Shown one piece after another: positions 42,397 to 52,410 of a stretch of 64,000 bases of DNA. Every line of letters starts with the position of its first letter. Position 1 is the first letter of the stretch. The notes below the pieces were generated by a model that saw only the letters and a list, made by a program, of their open reading frames with translations, ran no database searches and was not told the origin of the DNA. Location of the stretch: contig NZ_CP015455.1 of assembly GCF_001888165.1 (NCBI RefSeq), positions 2,598,001 to 2,662,000 of the forward strand, written 5' to 3'. The position numbers and the translations under genes are program-made. This DNA comes from Syntrophotalea acetylenica. GTDB taxonomy: Bacteria; Desulfobacterota; Desulfuromonadia; Desulfuromonadales; Syntrophotaleaceae.

Positions 42397-44499
42397 ATGA
42401 CTGCCATGAAAGATCCGGACAAACTGTTATGCATTCTGCGCCGCGATGGCTTCATCCTTGGCGGCAACCAGGCGTGGAAGCTCTTTCTCAAACATAAATT
42501 CGACCACCCTCCGCCTGCCTTCCTGCACGATATCCTGCTGCCCGAGCAGGAAAATCGTTGGCAGCGCGTTCTTGAAAAACTTCGCCGCCTGCCCGGCACC
42601 TCGGCGCTGTTCGCCTGTCGGGACCGGAGTGGGCAGGTCCGCTATCTCCATGGCCGCTTTTCAGCCGGCATGCCGGTTCTGCAATCCGCCATCCAGGCAA
42701 GTTTCCGCGATATCACCGCCCGCTATCGCAACAAACAACTGTGCCGGCAAAACCTGCGGACACTGGTTCGAATGGCGGCGAACACCCGCACCGCGGTGGC
42801 CCTGCTCGACGAACAGGGCCAGGTACGGCACTGGAGTCGGCATGCTGCCCGGCTTTCCGGATACAACCGATCCGAGGTGTATCGGCACCAGTTGCCGGCC
42901 ATCCTCGCCCCCGAACAGCCAACGGCGATTGCACCTCTGCAAGTCGCCACGGAGCCAAACCGGAAAACGACCGCTTTTACGGAAGGCAGCCACACGCTGG
43001 TCTGCCGGCGCAAGGACGGGACGGTCAGATCCTTTGACTTCTGCGTCGCGCCGTTTTCCACGGGGCAGCGGAGCTATACGGCCGTTCTTTTCACCGAGAC
43101 CGCGCAAATTTCCGTCAATCCCGGAAAAATTCCACAGCTTGCCTACTACGATCCCCTGACGGGCCTGCCCAGCCGGGCACTGCTGAAAGAACGTCTGCAG
43201 CAATCGCTGGCGGAAGCCAGGCGTTTCAAGCATCCGCTGGCGGTGCTGTTTCTGGACCTGGACCACTTCAAGCAGGTCAATGACAATCTGGGCCACGCCG
43301 TCGGCGATCAGGTCCTCAAACTGGCGGCAAAGCGTCTGCAGGACTGCCTGCGCGGCAATGACACGGTTGCGCGATTCGGCGGTGACGAGTTCATTGTAGT
43401 GTTGTCCGGCTTCCGTGAAGCGGAAAACATGCCGGGAATACTGCGAAAAATATTCGCCAGCCTGGCACCGGAATATTGCGTCGAAGGACACCGGATTCGC
43501 CTCAACGCCAGCATCGGACTGGCCCTTTTCCCCGAAGACGGCCAAAACCCGGAGCAGTTGCTGCGCCATGCCGATACGGCCATGTATGTGGCAAAAAAAG
43601 AAGCCGGCGACAGTTACCGGTTCTTTTCCCCGGAAATGAACCTTGCCCTGCTTGCGCAACTCGAACTCGAGTCGCAACTGCGCCAGGCTGTCGGCCGGAA
43701 GGATTTTTTTCTGCTTTTCCAACCGCGTCTGGATCTTCAAACCCGGCAGGTTGTAGCGGTTGAGGCGCTGTTGCGATGGCGGCATCCTGACGGCACGCCC
43801 CGCAATCCCGAATCCTTTCTGCCACGGCTTGAGAAATTGGACCTCATGGTTCCCCTCGGCGAAGGGCTTTTGCAACAGGCCTGCGAAACCTGCCGGACCT
43901 GGCAAGTGCCCGGCAGAGCCCCCCTGCCGCTGGCCATCAACCTGTCGGCAAGCCAGTTCGGACACCCCGGCCTGAAACAAGGTCTTGTCGCCGCCTTGCA
44001 AAATGCCAATCTGCCGGCGGCCTGCCTGCAGCTTGAAGTCGATGAATCAACCCTGCAAAATCATGAAAATTGTGCGTGCGATATCCTGCACGACATCGGC
44101 CAACTGGGACTGCACTGGGGCCTGGACAATTTCGGTCGGGACTATATCTCCCTGCAGAAACTGAAAGACCTGCCTTTTGATTACCTGAAAATCGACCGGC
44201 ATTTCATCGGGGATCTGTCCAGTGACCAGAACGACGCCGCGATGGTCGGCGCTATTCTGGCCATGGCACGCAATCTGGGACTGACCCCCGTTGCCGAGGG
44301 CATTGAAACCTGGGCCCAGCATCACCTGCTGCTGGCAATGGGCTGCCGACAGGGGCAGGGGCACCTGTTCCTGAAACCCTGCGATAAAAACACCCTGGCA
44401 TCGTTTCTCGACGACACCCCGGACCAGCCAGCGATGCCCTGCCGCACGGACCTTGCACCCCCTTCTGATACCGGGCCAGCCATCTGCATCGCACGGTAA
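42397..44499 (+). CDS. PAS-GGDEF-EAL protein, probable diguanylate cyclase with degenerate EAL domain
   Basis: This 700-residue cytoplasmic protein has PAS-like sensory regions (about 10-110 and 120-235), GGDEF (245-410) and EAL (415-670). The cyclase site is intact: LDLDHFKQVND, G328-G-D-E-F, and the product-inhibition RxxD motif R319-G-N-D. In the EAL domain E456-A-L and LKID are kept. The DDFGTG metal loop, however, reads D577-N-F-G-R-D, which should weaken or abolish hydrolysis. This is the mirror image of the protein at 26859-29702. The start is uncertain: ATG at 42397 or 42406; the frame stays open far upstream but over the divergent gene. Confidence 0.88.
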   Translation: MTAMKDPDKLLCILRRDGFILGGNQAWKLFLKHKFDHPPPAFLHDILLPEQENRWQRVLEKLRRLPGTSALFACRDRSGQVRYLHGRFSAGMPVLQSAIQASFRDITARYRNKQLCRQNLRTLVRMAANTRTAVALLDEQGQVRHWSRHAARLSGYNRSEVYRHQLPAILAPEQPTAIAPLQVATEPNRKTTAFTEGSHTLVCRRKDGTVRSFDFCVAPFSTGQRSYTAVLFTETAQISVNPGKIPQLAYYDPLTGLPSRALLKERLQQSLAEARRFKHPLAVLFLDLDHFKQVNDNLGHAVGDQVLKLAAKRLQDCLRGNDTVARFGGDEFIVVLSGFREAENMPGILRKIFASLAPEYCVEGHRIRLNASIGLALFPEDGQNPEQLLRHADTAMYVAKKEAGDSYRFFSPEMNLALLAQLELESQLRQAVGRKDFFLLFQPRLDLQTRQVVAVEALLRWRHPDGTPRNPESFLPRLEKLDLMVPLGEGLLQQACETCRTWQVPGRAPLPLAINLSASQFGHPGLKQGLVAALQNANLPAACLQLEVDESTLQNHENCACDILHDIGQLGLHWGLDNFGRDYISLQKLKDLPFDYLKIDRHFIGDLSSDQNDAAMVGAILAMARNLGLTPVAEGIETWAQHHLLLAMGCRQGQGHLFLKPCDKNTLASFLDDTPDQPAMPCRTDLAPPSDTGPAICIAR

Positions 44500-44526
44500 T
44501 TGCACCGCTAAAAAAGTGATTATCAT

Positions 44527-44555
44527 TTGCCTTCTGGCTGCAAAACCACTAAATT
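44527..44555 (+). promoter_or_regulatory. Possible promoter of modE
   Basis: TTGCCT, a 17-bp spacer and TAAATT lie about 43 bp upstream of the GTG start. The match is moderate. Confidence 0.4.
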
Positions 44556-44597
44556 ATCAGAAAAGCCATGCACCCGCCTCGGCAGCAAGGAGTTCAC

Positions 44598-45410
44598 GTG
44601 AAAAAGAAAAAAGCAATGGATATCAGTCTGACCGGAGACCTCTGGTTCAGGAAATCCGGGCAGGAATTTCTTGGCAGCCGCCGCATCCAGCTACTGGAAA
44701 AGGTCGGCGAGCTGGGCTCGATCACCAAGGCCGGCAAAGCGGTCGGCATCAGTTACAAAACGGCCTGGGAGCAGGTGGAAATGCTCAACAACCTTTCGGA
44801 CCGCCCGCTGGTCGTCAAAACCACCGGCGGCCGAGGAGGTGGCGGCACCCGGCTGACCGAGGCCGGCGAGGAAGTCATCCGTCGTTTCCGCTTGATTCAG
44901 CAGGAGCATGAACGATTTTTGAACTCCATCGGCAACCATTTGCAAGACGGCGAGGGGTTTTACCAATTTCTGAGGAAAATCAACATGAAAGTCAGTGCCA
45001 GAAACATCTGGTCCGGCGACATCGCGCAAATGCAAAAGGGGGCCATCAACACCCTGGTAACCGTGGCCCTCAAAGGTGGCGACCATATCTGCTCCCTCAT
45101 CACCAATGAAAGCGTCGAGTCTCTAGGCCTTGAAATCGGCGCCCCGGTGGTGGCCATGGCCAAGGCGCCGGCGGTGATGGTCATCAAGGAGCTTGGCAAG
45201 GCCCGGCTCAGCGCCTGCAACATCCTGCAAGGCACGGTCCAGCGCATTATCGAAGGGCAGGTCGACTGCGATGTCACCCTCGAGCTGCCCGGTGGCACCA
45301 CCGTCAGCGCCACCCTGACCCTGGCGAGCGATCAGAGTCTCGACCTGCGTGAGGGGGATGAAGCCTGGGCGGTCGTGCAGGAATCCAGCGTCATTCTCGG
45401 AGTCGTCTGA
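44598..45410 (+). CDS. modE: Molybdate-responsive transcriptional regulator ModE
   Basis: ModE binds molybdate or tungstate and then operator DNA, typically repressing uptake genes. The 270-residue protein has the N-terminal winged helix (LLEKVGELGSITKAGKAVGISYKTAWEQV, quoted in parts here as residues about 30-60). Two TOBE/MOP domains at the C-terminus follow (SARNIWSGDIAQMQKGAINT and LSACNILQGTVQRIIEGQV). The start is GTG at 44598, supported by AAGGAG 5 nt upstream; the ATG at 44568 lacks a site. A candidate ModE box lies before tupA. The FRG-domain gene starts 39 nt later on the same strand. Confidence 0.92.
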   Translation: MKKKKAMDISLTGDLWFRKSGQEFLGSRRIQLLEKVGELGSITKAGKAVGISYKTAWEQVEMLNNLSDRPLVVKTTGGRGGGGTRLTEAGEEVIRRFRLIQQEHERFLNSIGNHLQDGEGFYQFLRKINMKVSARNIWSGDIAQMQKGAINTLVTVALKGGDHICSLITNESVESLGLEIGAPVVAMAKAPAVMVIKELGKARLSACNILQGTVQRIIEGQVDCDVTLELPGGTTVSATLTLASDQSLDLREGDEAWAVVQESSVILGVV

Positions 45411-45449
45411 CCGTTGCGGTCCCGGCATGCCGACGGAGGGCAACGGCCG

Positions 45450-46292
45450 ATGAATGAAATCCGCGTTCGCAGCTATGACGAACTGCAGAAGGAGCTGTTT
45501 GCCGACTCATGGAACCGGGATATCGGTCGGTTTCGCTCGCGGTTCGCCTTTCGCGGCCTGTCGGATGCGCGCTATGTCCTGAAAACGACCCTGATGCGCC
45601 TCGGCGGCCCTTACGCCACCCTGGAGCGTCACCTGATGCGCAACTTCAAAAAGTACGCGCATCGTTCGGCCGTGGACGCCGACGCCTTCTGGAACTGGAT
45701 GTCGGTGGCCCAGCATTACGGATTGCCTACCCGGATGCTCGACTGGACCTATTCGCCCCTGGTGGCGATGCACTTCGCCACCGCCAACATCTGCAAGTTT
45801 AACCTTGACGGCGCCATCTGGGCGGTCAATTACGTCAAGACCCACCAGCTCCTGCCGCAACCGCTGCGCGACCGGCTCGAAGCGGAAGGAGCCAACGTCT
45901 TTACCGTCGAAATGCTCAATGAAGCGATCCCCAGCCTGCAGGACCTGCAGGCTCTGTCTCGCGACAATGCCGCCCTGTTTCTCGAACCACCATCCATGGA
46001 AGACCGCATCGTCAACCAGTTTGCGTTCTTTTCGGTGATGTCCGACCCGCAGCGAACCCTGTGTGATTTTCTCCATGAACATCCCGGAATCTGGCGCAAA
46101 ATCATCATCCCCGCCGAGTTGAAGTGGGAAATCCGCGACAAACTCGATCAATCCAACATCACCGAGCGGGTCATGTTCCCCGGCCTCGACGGACTGAGCC
46201 TCTGGCTGAAACGTCATTACAGCCCCCGCTGTATCGAGGAATGCGAGCTGTTGCAGGGAATCGAGGCACAGCTGCCTCGGCACGGCGCATGA
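45450..46292 (+). CDS. FRG-domain protein of unknown function
   Basis: This 280-residue soluble protein has an FRG domain. The naming motif is in FAFRGLSDARYVLKTTLMR (about residues 32-50), followed by AQHYGLPTRMLDWTYSPLVAMHFA (about 85-108, quoted in part). FRG domains are widespread in bacteria and phages and have been suggested to act as effectors, but no activity is established to my knowledge. The ATG at 45450 follows GGAGGG by 9 nt. Its stop codon overlaps the ATG of the next gene (ATGA), so it is translationally coupled to the deaminase. It lies 39 nt after modE. Confidence 0.85.
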   Translation: MNEIRVRSYDELQKELFADSWNRDIGRFRSRFAFRGLSDARYVLKTTLMRLGGPYATLERHLMRNFKKYAHRSAVDADAFWNWMSVAQHYGLPTRMLDWTYSPLVAMHFATANICKFNLDGAIWAVNYVKTHQLLPQPLRDRLEAEGANVFTVEMLNEAIPSLQDLQALSRDNAALFLEPPSMEDRIVNQFAFFSVMSDPQRTLCDFLHEHPGIWRKIIIPAELKWEIRDKLDQSNITERVMFPGLDGLSLWLKRHYSPRCIEECELLQGIEAQLPRHGA

Positions 46293-46864
46293 TTTTGCCT
46301 GCCATCTGCCTTAGCCTTCCGCCCTGGGTTGCCGACATGCTGCCGCCGCCCGACCAGGTCTTTACCTCGCCCGAAAGCCGCATGACGTTGGCCCTTACGC
46401 TGGCACAAAGCAATATCCGCCATGGCACAGGGGGGCCCTTTGGCGCTGCGGTCTTCGACCTTGACAGCGGTCGGCTTATTGCCGCCGGTGTCAACATCGT
46501 CACCGCCGCCAACTGCTCCGTGGCCCATGCCGAACTCATGGCGCTGATGACGGCGCAGCGCCTCATTGGCTGCTTTTCCCTGCTTGCCGACGGCCGCAAC
46601 GTTGAACTGACCAGCAGCACCGAGCCCTGCGCCATGTGTCTCGGCGCCCTGCCCTGGGCCGGCATCCGGCAACTGGCCTGCGGCGCCCGCGATGCCGACG
46701 CCCGCGCGGTCGGCTTCGATGAAGGCGACAAGCCGTCAAACTGGCCGGATCTCCTGGAAAAGCGCGGTATCCGTGTATTGCGGGACATCTGCCGCGACCA
46801 GGCAGTGGCCGTGTTGCAAGAATACCGGCGACGCGGAGGGATAATTTATAACGGGCAGGTATGA
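46289..46864 (+). CDS. Zinc-dependent nucleoside/nucleobase deaminase
   Basis: This is a 191-residue protein of the cytidine deaminase-like superfamily. The zinc and catalytic residues are in VAHAELMAL (HAE) and STEPCAMCLGALPWAGI (PCxxC). The pattern resembles guanine deaminases and TadA-like proteins; the real substrate cannot be told. The start ATG overlaps the stop of the FRG gene by four bases, giving a coupled pair. Following sequence holds a long inverted repeat that separates it from phoU. Confidence 0.85.
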   Translation: MILPAICLSLPPWVADMLPPPDQVFTSPESRMTLALTLAQSNIRHGTGGPFGAAVFDLDSGRLIAAGVNIVTAANCSVAHAELMALMTAQRLIGCFSLLADGRNVELTSSTEPCAMCLGALPWAGIRQLACGARDADARAVGFDEGDKPSNWPDLLEKRGIRVLRDICRDQAVAVLQEYRRRGGIIYNGQV

Positions 46865-46921
46865 GGGGCAAGGGGCAAGGTGGCGGGACGCTAAAGGCCT
46901 AACTGCTTGCTTCTGCGCGGT

Positions 46922-46967
46922 TATCAACAGAAAAGCCTCGCCGGGCAGCGGGGCTTTTCTGTTGATA
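46922..46967. terminator. Long inverted repeat between convergent genes, likely bidirectional terminator
   Basis: TATCAACAGAAAAGCC and its exact complement GGCTTTTCTGTTGATA form a 16-bp stem with a 14-nt loop, between the deaminase gene and phoU. An internal T4/A4 run lies in the stem itself, so it differs from the usual hairpin plus U-tract. Confidence 0.6.
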
Positions 46968-46983
46968 TGACCTGTTGAGGCGC

Positions 46984-47631
46984 TTACAGCTGGTGCCGAA
47001 CGATTTTGCCTTCGACGAGATACAGGGTATCCTCGGCAATGTTTGTGGTCTGGTCGGCAATCCGTTCCAGGTATCGGGAAATGACCAGGTAGCAGATCAG
47101 GCCGTGAATCCTGTCGGGATGCTGCTTGATCTGTTCGATAACCAGACCGTAGGTTTCGTGGTGCATCTGATCGACCTCGTCATCGAGGCTGATAACCTCC
47201 CTGGCCAGGTGCGGATCGAGATTGACCAGTGAATCGAGGCCTTTTTTGACCATGTCGTGAACCTTGGCCGACATGGTGACAAAATCGAAGGGGGGCGGCG
47301 TCCGTTCCATCTGCTGCAGATCGATGACCCGCTCGGCGATATTCACCGCCAGGTCGGCGATGCGTTCCAGGTCGTTATTGATTTTAAGGATGGAAACAAT
47401 GAATCGCAGGTCGTTGGCTACCGGCTGATGAAGCGCCAGCACCTTGAGGCATTCTTCCTCGATATCGACTTCGGTCTGATCGACCACAACATCCCCGCCG
47501 ATCACCTGCCGCGCAAGGGTGCCATCCATCCGGTTAAGCGCCAGCACCGAACGTTCAAAGCTTTCCTCGACCATGGCGCTCAAGGCCAGCAATCTTTTTT
47601 TGAGATTCTCTATTTCCCGCGCTATGTGCAT
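46984..47631 (-). CDS. phoU: Phosphate signalling regulator PhoU
   Basis: PhoU links the Pst transporter to the PhoR kinase and represses the Pho response when phosphate is plentiful. The 215-residue all-helical protein has two PhoU repeats with the metal-binding signatures NNDLERIADLAVNIAE and SRYLERIADQTTNIAED. It is the last gene of the pst operon, 104 nt after pstB. Length is normal. Confidence 0.97.
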   Translation of the reverse strand: MHIAREIENLKKRLLALSAMVEESFERSVLALNRMDGTLARQVIGGDVVVDQTEVDIEEECLKVLALHQPVANDLRFIVSILKINNDLERIADLAVNIAERVIDLQQMERTPPPFDFVTMSAKVHDMVKKGLDSLVNLDPHLAREVISLDDEVDQMHHETYGLVIEQIKQHPDRIHGLICYLVISRYLERIADQTTNIAEDTLYLVEGKIVRHQL

Positions 47632-47735
47632 CCTGTCCTCTATCTGTCTGGGGGGTATTCATCCGGCAAATCCGGACAAACACTGGTTGTTTGCCAAAAG
47701 CTTTGCGGTTTTCTGCCCCGGCCCGGCACCGCGGG

Positions 47736-48518
47736 TCATCCAAAGCGGCCGGTGATGTAGTCTTCGGTCTGCTTGTGCAGCGGCTTGACAAACAGGTGCT
47801 CGGTGACGCCGAACTCCACCAGCACCCCTTCGAACAAAAAGGCGGTATAGTCCGACACCCGGGCCGCCTGCTGCATGTTGTGGGTGACAATGATAATGGT
47901 GTATTTTTCCCGCAGGTCGCTGATCAGTTCCTCGACCCGGGCGGTGGACTTGGGATCGAGCGCTGAACAGGGCTCGTCCATGAGCACCACCTCCGGATTG
48001 ACAGCAATAGCCCGCGCGATACAGAGGCGCTGCATCTGGCCACCGGACAGACCGAGGGCCGACTCCTGCAGACGGTCCTTGACTTCATCCCACAACGCCG
48101 CGTGGCGCAAGCTTTTTTCGACGGTTTCATCAAGCAGCGCCCGATCCTTTATCCCGGCGATGCGCAGGCCGTAGACAACGTTTTCATAAATCGATTTGGG
48201 GAAGGGATTGGATTTCTGAAAAACCATGCCGACCCGGCGGCGCAATTCGATAACATCCATGGCCGGCGTGTTTACTTCCGTACCATCGAGCAGAATGCTG
48301 CCTTCGACACGGCCGCCGTCGACCAGGTCGTTCATCCGGTTGAGACAGCGCAGCAGCGTCGATTTGCCACAACCGGAAGGCCCGATCAACGCCGTAACCT
48401 TATTGCGGGGAAAATCCAGGTCAATGCCGTGCAAAGCCTTGGAACTGCCATAATAAAAGGCCAGATCATTGACCTGAACGATCGGATCCGTCACCGTGAC
48501 GGCACGTGTTTCACTCAT
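47736..48518 (-). CDS. pstB: Phosphate ABC transporter ATP-binding protein PstB
   Basis: This ATPase powers high-affinity phosphate import. The 260-residue protein has Walker [10 protein letters not shown], a Q-loop in [11 protein letters not shown], the signature LSGGQMQR, Walker [12 protein letters not shown], and a switch His in [15 protein letters not shown]. It starts 13 nt after pstA. Length and motifs are typical. Confidence 0.98.
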   Translation of the reverse strand: MSETRAVTVTDPIVQVNDLAFYYGSSKALHGIDLDFPRNKVTALIGPSGCGKSTLLRCLNRMNDLVDGGRVEGSILLDGTEVNTPAMDVIELRRRVGMVFQKSNPFPKSIYENVVYGLRIAGIKDRALLDETVEKSLRHAALWDEVKDRLQESALGLSGGQMQRLCIARAIAVNPEVVLMDEPCSALDPKSTARVEELISDLREKYTIIIVTHNMQQAARVSDYTAFLFEGVLVEFGVTEHLFVKPLHKQTEDYITGRFG

Positions 48519-48531
48519 AGCCTCACCTGAT

Positions 48532-50130
48532 TTAAAAAGTTCCGTAAGTATAGCGTTTTTTCATCTTGTTGCGCAGGTGGATAGCCACGCTGCTCATCAC
48601 CAGCACAATCAGCACCAGCAGCAAGGTGGTCACGAAAACCATGGGCTTGGCTGCCTCGACATTCGGCGACTGAAAACCGATGTCATAAATGTGAAATCCC
48701 AGATGCATGAATTTGCGGTCCAGGTGCAGAAAGGGGAAACGCCCATCCAGCGGCAAGGCCGGCGCGATTTTGACTACACCGGTGATCATCAGCGGCGCGA
48801 CCTCGCCGGCGGCGCGGGCCATGGCCAGAATCAGGCCGGTCATGATGCCGGGCGAAGCCATGGGCAGCAGAATCCGGGTCAATGTCTGGAATTTGGTGGC
48901 GCCGAGTGCCAGAGATCCTTCCCGCACGCCATTGGGGATGGCGCCCAGGGCCTCCTCGGTGGCTACGATTACCACCGGCACCGTGAGCAGCGACAGCGTC
49001 AGGCTTGCCCAGAGGATGCCCCCGGTGCCGAAGGTCGGAGTGGGCAGCTGCTCGGGGAAAAACAGGCGGTCGATGCTGCCGCCGATGCCATAGACGAAAA
49101 ATGCCAGGCCGAAAATCCCGTACACGATGGACGGGATTCCGGCCAGATTGTTAACGGCGATGCGTACCATGCGCACCACCAGCCCGTCACGGGCATATTC
49201 GCGCAGATAGATCGCCGCCAGCACGCCCAGGGGAAAGGAAAACAGGCTCATGACGAAAATCAGCATGACTGTGCCGAAAATGGCCGGGAAAAGTCCGCCT
49301 TCGGTGTTCGACTCACGGGGCTCATCAAACAGAAGTTCCGCCAGTCGGACCGCGTAGTAGCGTACCTTGCTGAAAAAAGACATGCTATTGGGCCGGTAAA
49401 ACCGCACAAGCTCCAGAAGCGGCAGGGTCTTTTCGCGCCCCGATACATCGGCGAAGGTGGCCGTATGGGCAAGCAGACTGGCGGTCAGTTCCGACTGGAC
49501 CTGCAGCAGCTCCTCAAAATCCCGGTGTAACACAGACTGCTGCCGTTCCAGTTCCAGAATCGCCGGATCCTGCGCGGTGCGGCCACGGAATAAAAGATCC
49601 CGCTCTTTTCGAGCCATCCGGTCCATGCGTTGGTTGAGGGCCGTGACCCGCTCTTTAAGCGCCGCCAGCTCTTTTTTCTTATCCATCACATGGCGATGCG
49701 CAAGGCGCAGGGCCTCCAGCGGCGTCGCGCCGCTCACCCCTGTTCGAGCCACATCGCTCAGGGCGATCAGTCGTCCGTAAAAATTCCCATACTCCATGCG
49801 TTCCAGCGCCAGGGTATCCCCGGCATAGTCGAGATCAGCGATAGCGGTCTCATCCACCCACCGGAAATCCAGTCCGTAAAGATCCCGGTTGCCGACCTTG
49901 AATTGCAGTCGTTCGCCCCGGCCTTCATAAACCGGCTCGCGACGCACGATCTCGCCCATGACCATGCTGCCGTCATCCAGGGTGGCGGTGGCCACCCGTG
50001 ACGGCCAGAACACACCAAGCCCGTTGACCAGGACCACGACAATGAGGGTCGCAGCCATCAGCAGCGTGATCGAAAGCGCCGCGGCGGTCAGCCAGACGCA
50101 GGGTTCCCCATTTTTCCAGAATTTGTTCAT
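48532..50130 (-). CDS. pstA: Phosphate ABC transporter permease PstA, with extended periplasmic domain
   Basis: This membrane subunit of the phosphate importer is about 532 residues, much longer than the roughly 290 of E. coli PstA. One N-terminal transmembrane helix (about 12-35) is followed by a periplasmic region. That region includes a probable coiled coil (about 150-235, segments such as [19 protein letters not shown]). The normal permease core with the EAA loop [20 protein letters not shown] follows. The extension matches the enlarged PstC encoded just before (11-nt gap). Confidence 0.92.
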   Translation of the reverse strand: MNKFWKNGEPCVWLTAAALSITLLMAATLIVVVLVNGLGVFWPSRVATATLDDGSMVMGEIVRREPVYEGRGERLQFKVGNRDLYGLDFRWVDETAIADLDYAGDTLALERMEYGNFYGRLIALSDVARTGVSGATPLEALRLAHRHVMDKKKELAALKERVTALNQRMDRMARKERDLLFRGRTAQDPAILELERQQSVLHRDFEELLQVQSELTASLLAHTATFADVSGREKTLPLLELVRFYRPNSMSFFSKVRYYAVRLAELLFDEPRESNTEGGLFPAIFGTVMLIFVMSLFSFPLGVLAAIYLREYARDGLVVRMVRIAVNNLAGIPSIVYGIFGLAFFVYGIGGSIDRLFFPEQLPTPTFGTGGILWASLTLSLLTVPVVIVATEEALGAIPNGVREGSLALGATKFQTLTRILLPMASPGIMTGLILAMARAAGEVAPLMITGVVKIAPALPLDGRFPFLHLDRKFMHLGFHIYDIGFQSPNVEAAKPMVFVTTLLLVLIVLVMSSVAIHLRNKMKKRYTYGTF

Positions 50131-50141
50131 GTCAGATCCTG

Positions 50142-52370
50142 TCAGAACCGGCCGTATTTTTTCCGCAGGTGCTGGCGAACCAGCTCGGCCACGGTATTGA
50201 GCACAAAGGTCATCACAAACAGCAGGACGGCAGACAGAAACAGCACCCGGTAAAGCGTGCCGCCCACCGGCGCTTCGGGTATTTCCACCGCGATATTGGA
50301 GGACAGCGGCCGCATGCCGTTGAAGATGCTCCAGTCCATGATGGCGGTATTGCCTGTTGCCATGAGGACAATCATGGTCTCTCCGATGGCACGCCCGAAG
50401 CCGATCATGGTGCCGGCAAAAATTCCCGGGCTACCGGAAGGCAGAACCACCCGCCAGACCGTTTGCCAGCGACTGGCCCCCAGGGCCAGGGAAGCGGCCT
50501 TGAGACTGCCCGGGACATTGGACAGCGCATCCTCGGCAATGGTGAAAATAATCGGTATGACGGCGAATCCCAGCGCAAAAGCGATGATGATATTGTTGCG
50601 CGCGTCGTAACGGATGCCGGTTTCGCCAAACAACCAGAGTTTGAAATTGCCGCCGAACAGAGCCGCTTCCGCCACCGGCCCGAGCTTGATGGCGCAAACC
50701 ACCGCGGTCACCAGCACCGGCGCCAGAAGCAGAAATTCCACACCGCGATCGAGCTTTTTAAAACATGGATGTTTACAGACGACCTGCCATAGAAGAATCG
50801 ACGCCAGCAGAAACACAGGCACAAAGGCCAGGCTCATGAACAGGGCCGGAATCGATTTTTCCAACAGGGGCGCAAACCACAGGGCTGCCAGAAAACCGAT
50901 GATCACCGAGGGGATCGCCGCCATTACCTCCACCGCCGGTTTAATCATGCCGCGCAGGCGGGGATTGGCAAACTGGCTGGTATAAATGGCGCCGAAAATG
51001 GCCAGCGGCACGGCAAACAGCATGGCATAAAAGGTCCCCTTGACGGTGCCGAAAATAAGGGGCGTGAGACTCATCTTCGGCTCAAAATCGTCCGTCGCGG
51101 CGGACGACTGCCAGACATGCGCCGGCCTGTCATAACCCTCGTACCAGACCTTGCCGAACAGGGTCTTCAGACTGACTTCCGGATGGGGACTTTGCAGGCG
51201 CCACAGGTAGGCCATGCCATCGGCATCGATACCGAACAATCCCCGTCCGTCGGATGACAGGCAGCTGTGCAGCAACGGCTTGCCGGCAGCAATACGCAGC
51301 AGGTGACGCTCGCTGGTCATGTGATCGAGGTGCAGAACGCCGTCGGCATTGAGGCTGACCAGAGACTTGTTGCGCAGCGAAGGATAGATGGTTTTCACGG
51401 CGGAGGGGTGGCTGGACAGGGTATGAATGCGCTGCAGATGTTTTTGGCTTTCTCCCGCGGACCCTCTGACCGGGAACCAGGTGGAAAGCCCGCCTTCGGC
51501 GTCGCCGACAGCCAGCGAAACATCCCCGAAAACCAGGGCCAGCGCGGTAATTGCGCGCCTGCTGGCATAGGCCGGCAAGCGATCCACGAGCACGGCGTCG
51601 CCAGCCTCGGAAAGATCCCAGCGCAGCAGGGTACCCTGATCCGTTCCGGCGTAAAAGGTATGTCCGCTTTTGTCAAAGGCAACTGCGGTAATCGCTTCGT
51701 CCGGATAGCCTGAAAGGGTAAATGCATGGTTCAGCGATTCGGTTTCACCGAACAGGTTCTCAGTCTCCAGCTGTTGCCGCACCAGCAACCGGCCGTCCTT
51801 CAGCAAAGCTACCTGGCTGCGCCGACCGTCATCGGCCAGCCGCACCCGGGCCCGGGAAACGACACCGTCAGCCGGGGGCGCGAAGCAAGCCAGGCGTACA
51901 ACCTCCTGTCCCTGAAGACGCTGCCCCTGCTCGTCGAAACGGGTCGTAAAACGCACCTGCTCCAGCGTCTGGGTACCATCGGACCACAGAACGCCGAAAA
52001 ATAACCCGGCGAAGCGCTCGACGCTGCGCACCGATGCCCCGGCCGTGGGAGGCGGCAGGCTGATTCTTTGACCGATATCGCCATGCGGTGGCGCAAGAAA
52101 AAGCACCATTCCGCTTTGATCCACCACAAAGGGGTGTTCCAGATAATCGTCCAGGCCCGCTTCAACAAGGTGCTTTGCCGGCATCGATGCCGGCAGGGGA
52201 AACTGGGCAACCAGCTCGGCGCGCGCCTTCGAAAACAAGGGAAGGCTGACCCGGGCGATAAGAAACAGGATCAAAACAACACTGCAAATAATGCCCATGC
52301 CGCCCACGGTTATGACCAGCCGCGCGATACGATCCCTTCGTTTTACCCGCTTGAGGATTTTGTGATTCAT
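50142..52370 (-). CDS. pstC: Phosphate ABC transporter permease PstC, with large periplasmic propeller-like domain
   Basis: The 742-residue protein is more than twice the usual PstC length. A first transmembrane helix (about 20-45) is followed by some 370 periplasmic residues with WD-like repeats, for example FYAGTDQGTLLRWDL, LAVGDAEGGLSTWF and FGIDADGMAYLWRL. The standard permease core then follows, with the EAA loop EDALSNVPGSLKAASLALGA. Similar enlarged PstC proteins occur in some gamma- and deltaproteobacteria. The ATG at 52370 is preferred; an upstream start at 52406 adds a short lead. A hairpin separates it from pstS. Confidence 0.92.
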   Translation of the reverse strand: MNHKILKRVKRRDRIARLVITVGGMGIICSVVLILFLIARVSLPLFSKARAELVAQFPLPASMPAKHLVEAGLDDYLEHPFVVDQSGMVLFLAPPHGDIGQRISLPPPTAGASVRSVERFAGLFFGVLWSDGTQTLEQVRFTTRFDEQGQRLQGQEVVRLACFAPPADGVVSRARVRLADDGRRSQVALLKDGRLLVRQQLETENLFGETESLNHAFTLSGYPDEAITAVAFDKSGHTFYAGTDQGTLLRWDLSEAGDAVLVDRLPAYASRRAITALALVFGDVSLAVGDAEGGLSTWFPVRGSAGESQKHLQRIHTLSSHPSAVKTIYPSLRNKSLVSLNADGVLHLDHMTSERHLLRIAAGKPLLHSCLSSDGRGLFGIDADGMAYLWRLQSPHPEVSLKTLFGKVWYEGYDRPAHVWQSSAATDDFEPKMSLTPLIFGTVKGTFYAMLFAVPLAIFGAIYTSQFANPRLRGMIKPAVEVMAAIPSVIIGFLAALWFAPLLEKSIPALFMSLAFVPVFLLASILLWQVVCKHPCFKKLDRGVEFLLLAPVLVTAVVCAIKLGPVAEAALFGGNFKLWLFGETGIRYDARNNIIIAFALGFAVIPIIFTIAEDALSNVPGSLKAASLALGASRWQTVWRVVLPSGSPGIFAGTMIGFGRAIGETMIVLMATGNTAIMDWSIFNGMRPLSSNIAVEIPEAPVGGTLYRVLFLSAVLLFVMTFVLNTVAELVRQHLRKKYGRF

Positions 52371-52410
52371 CGATGCCTTACCTATGAAAATCCGGTCAAA
52401 ACGCAATGGT

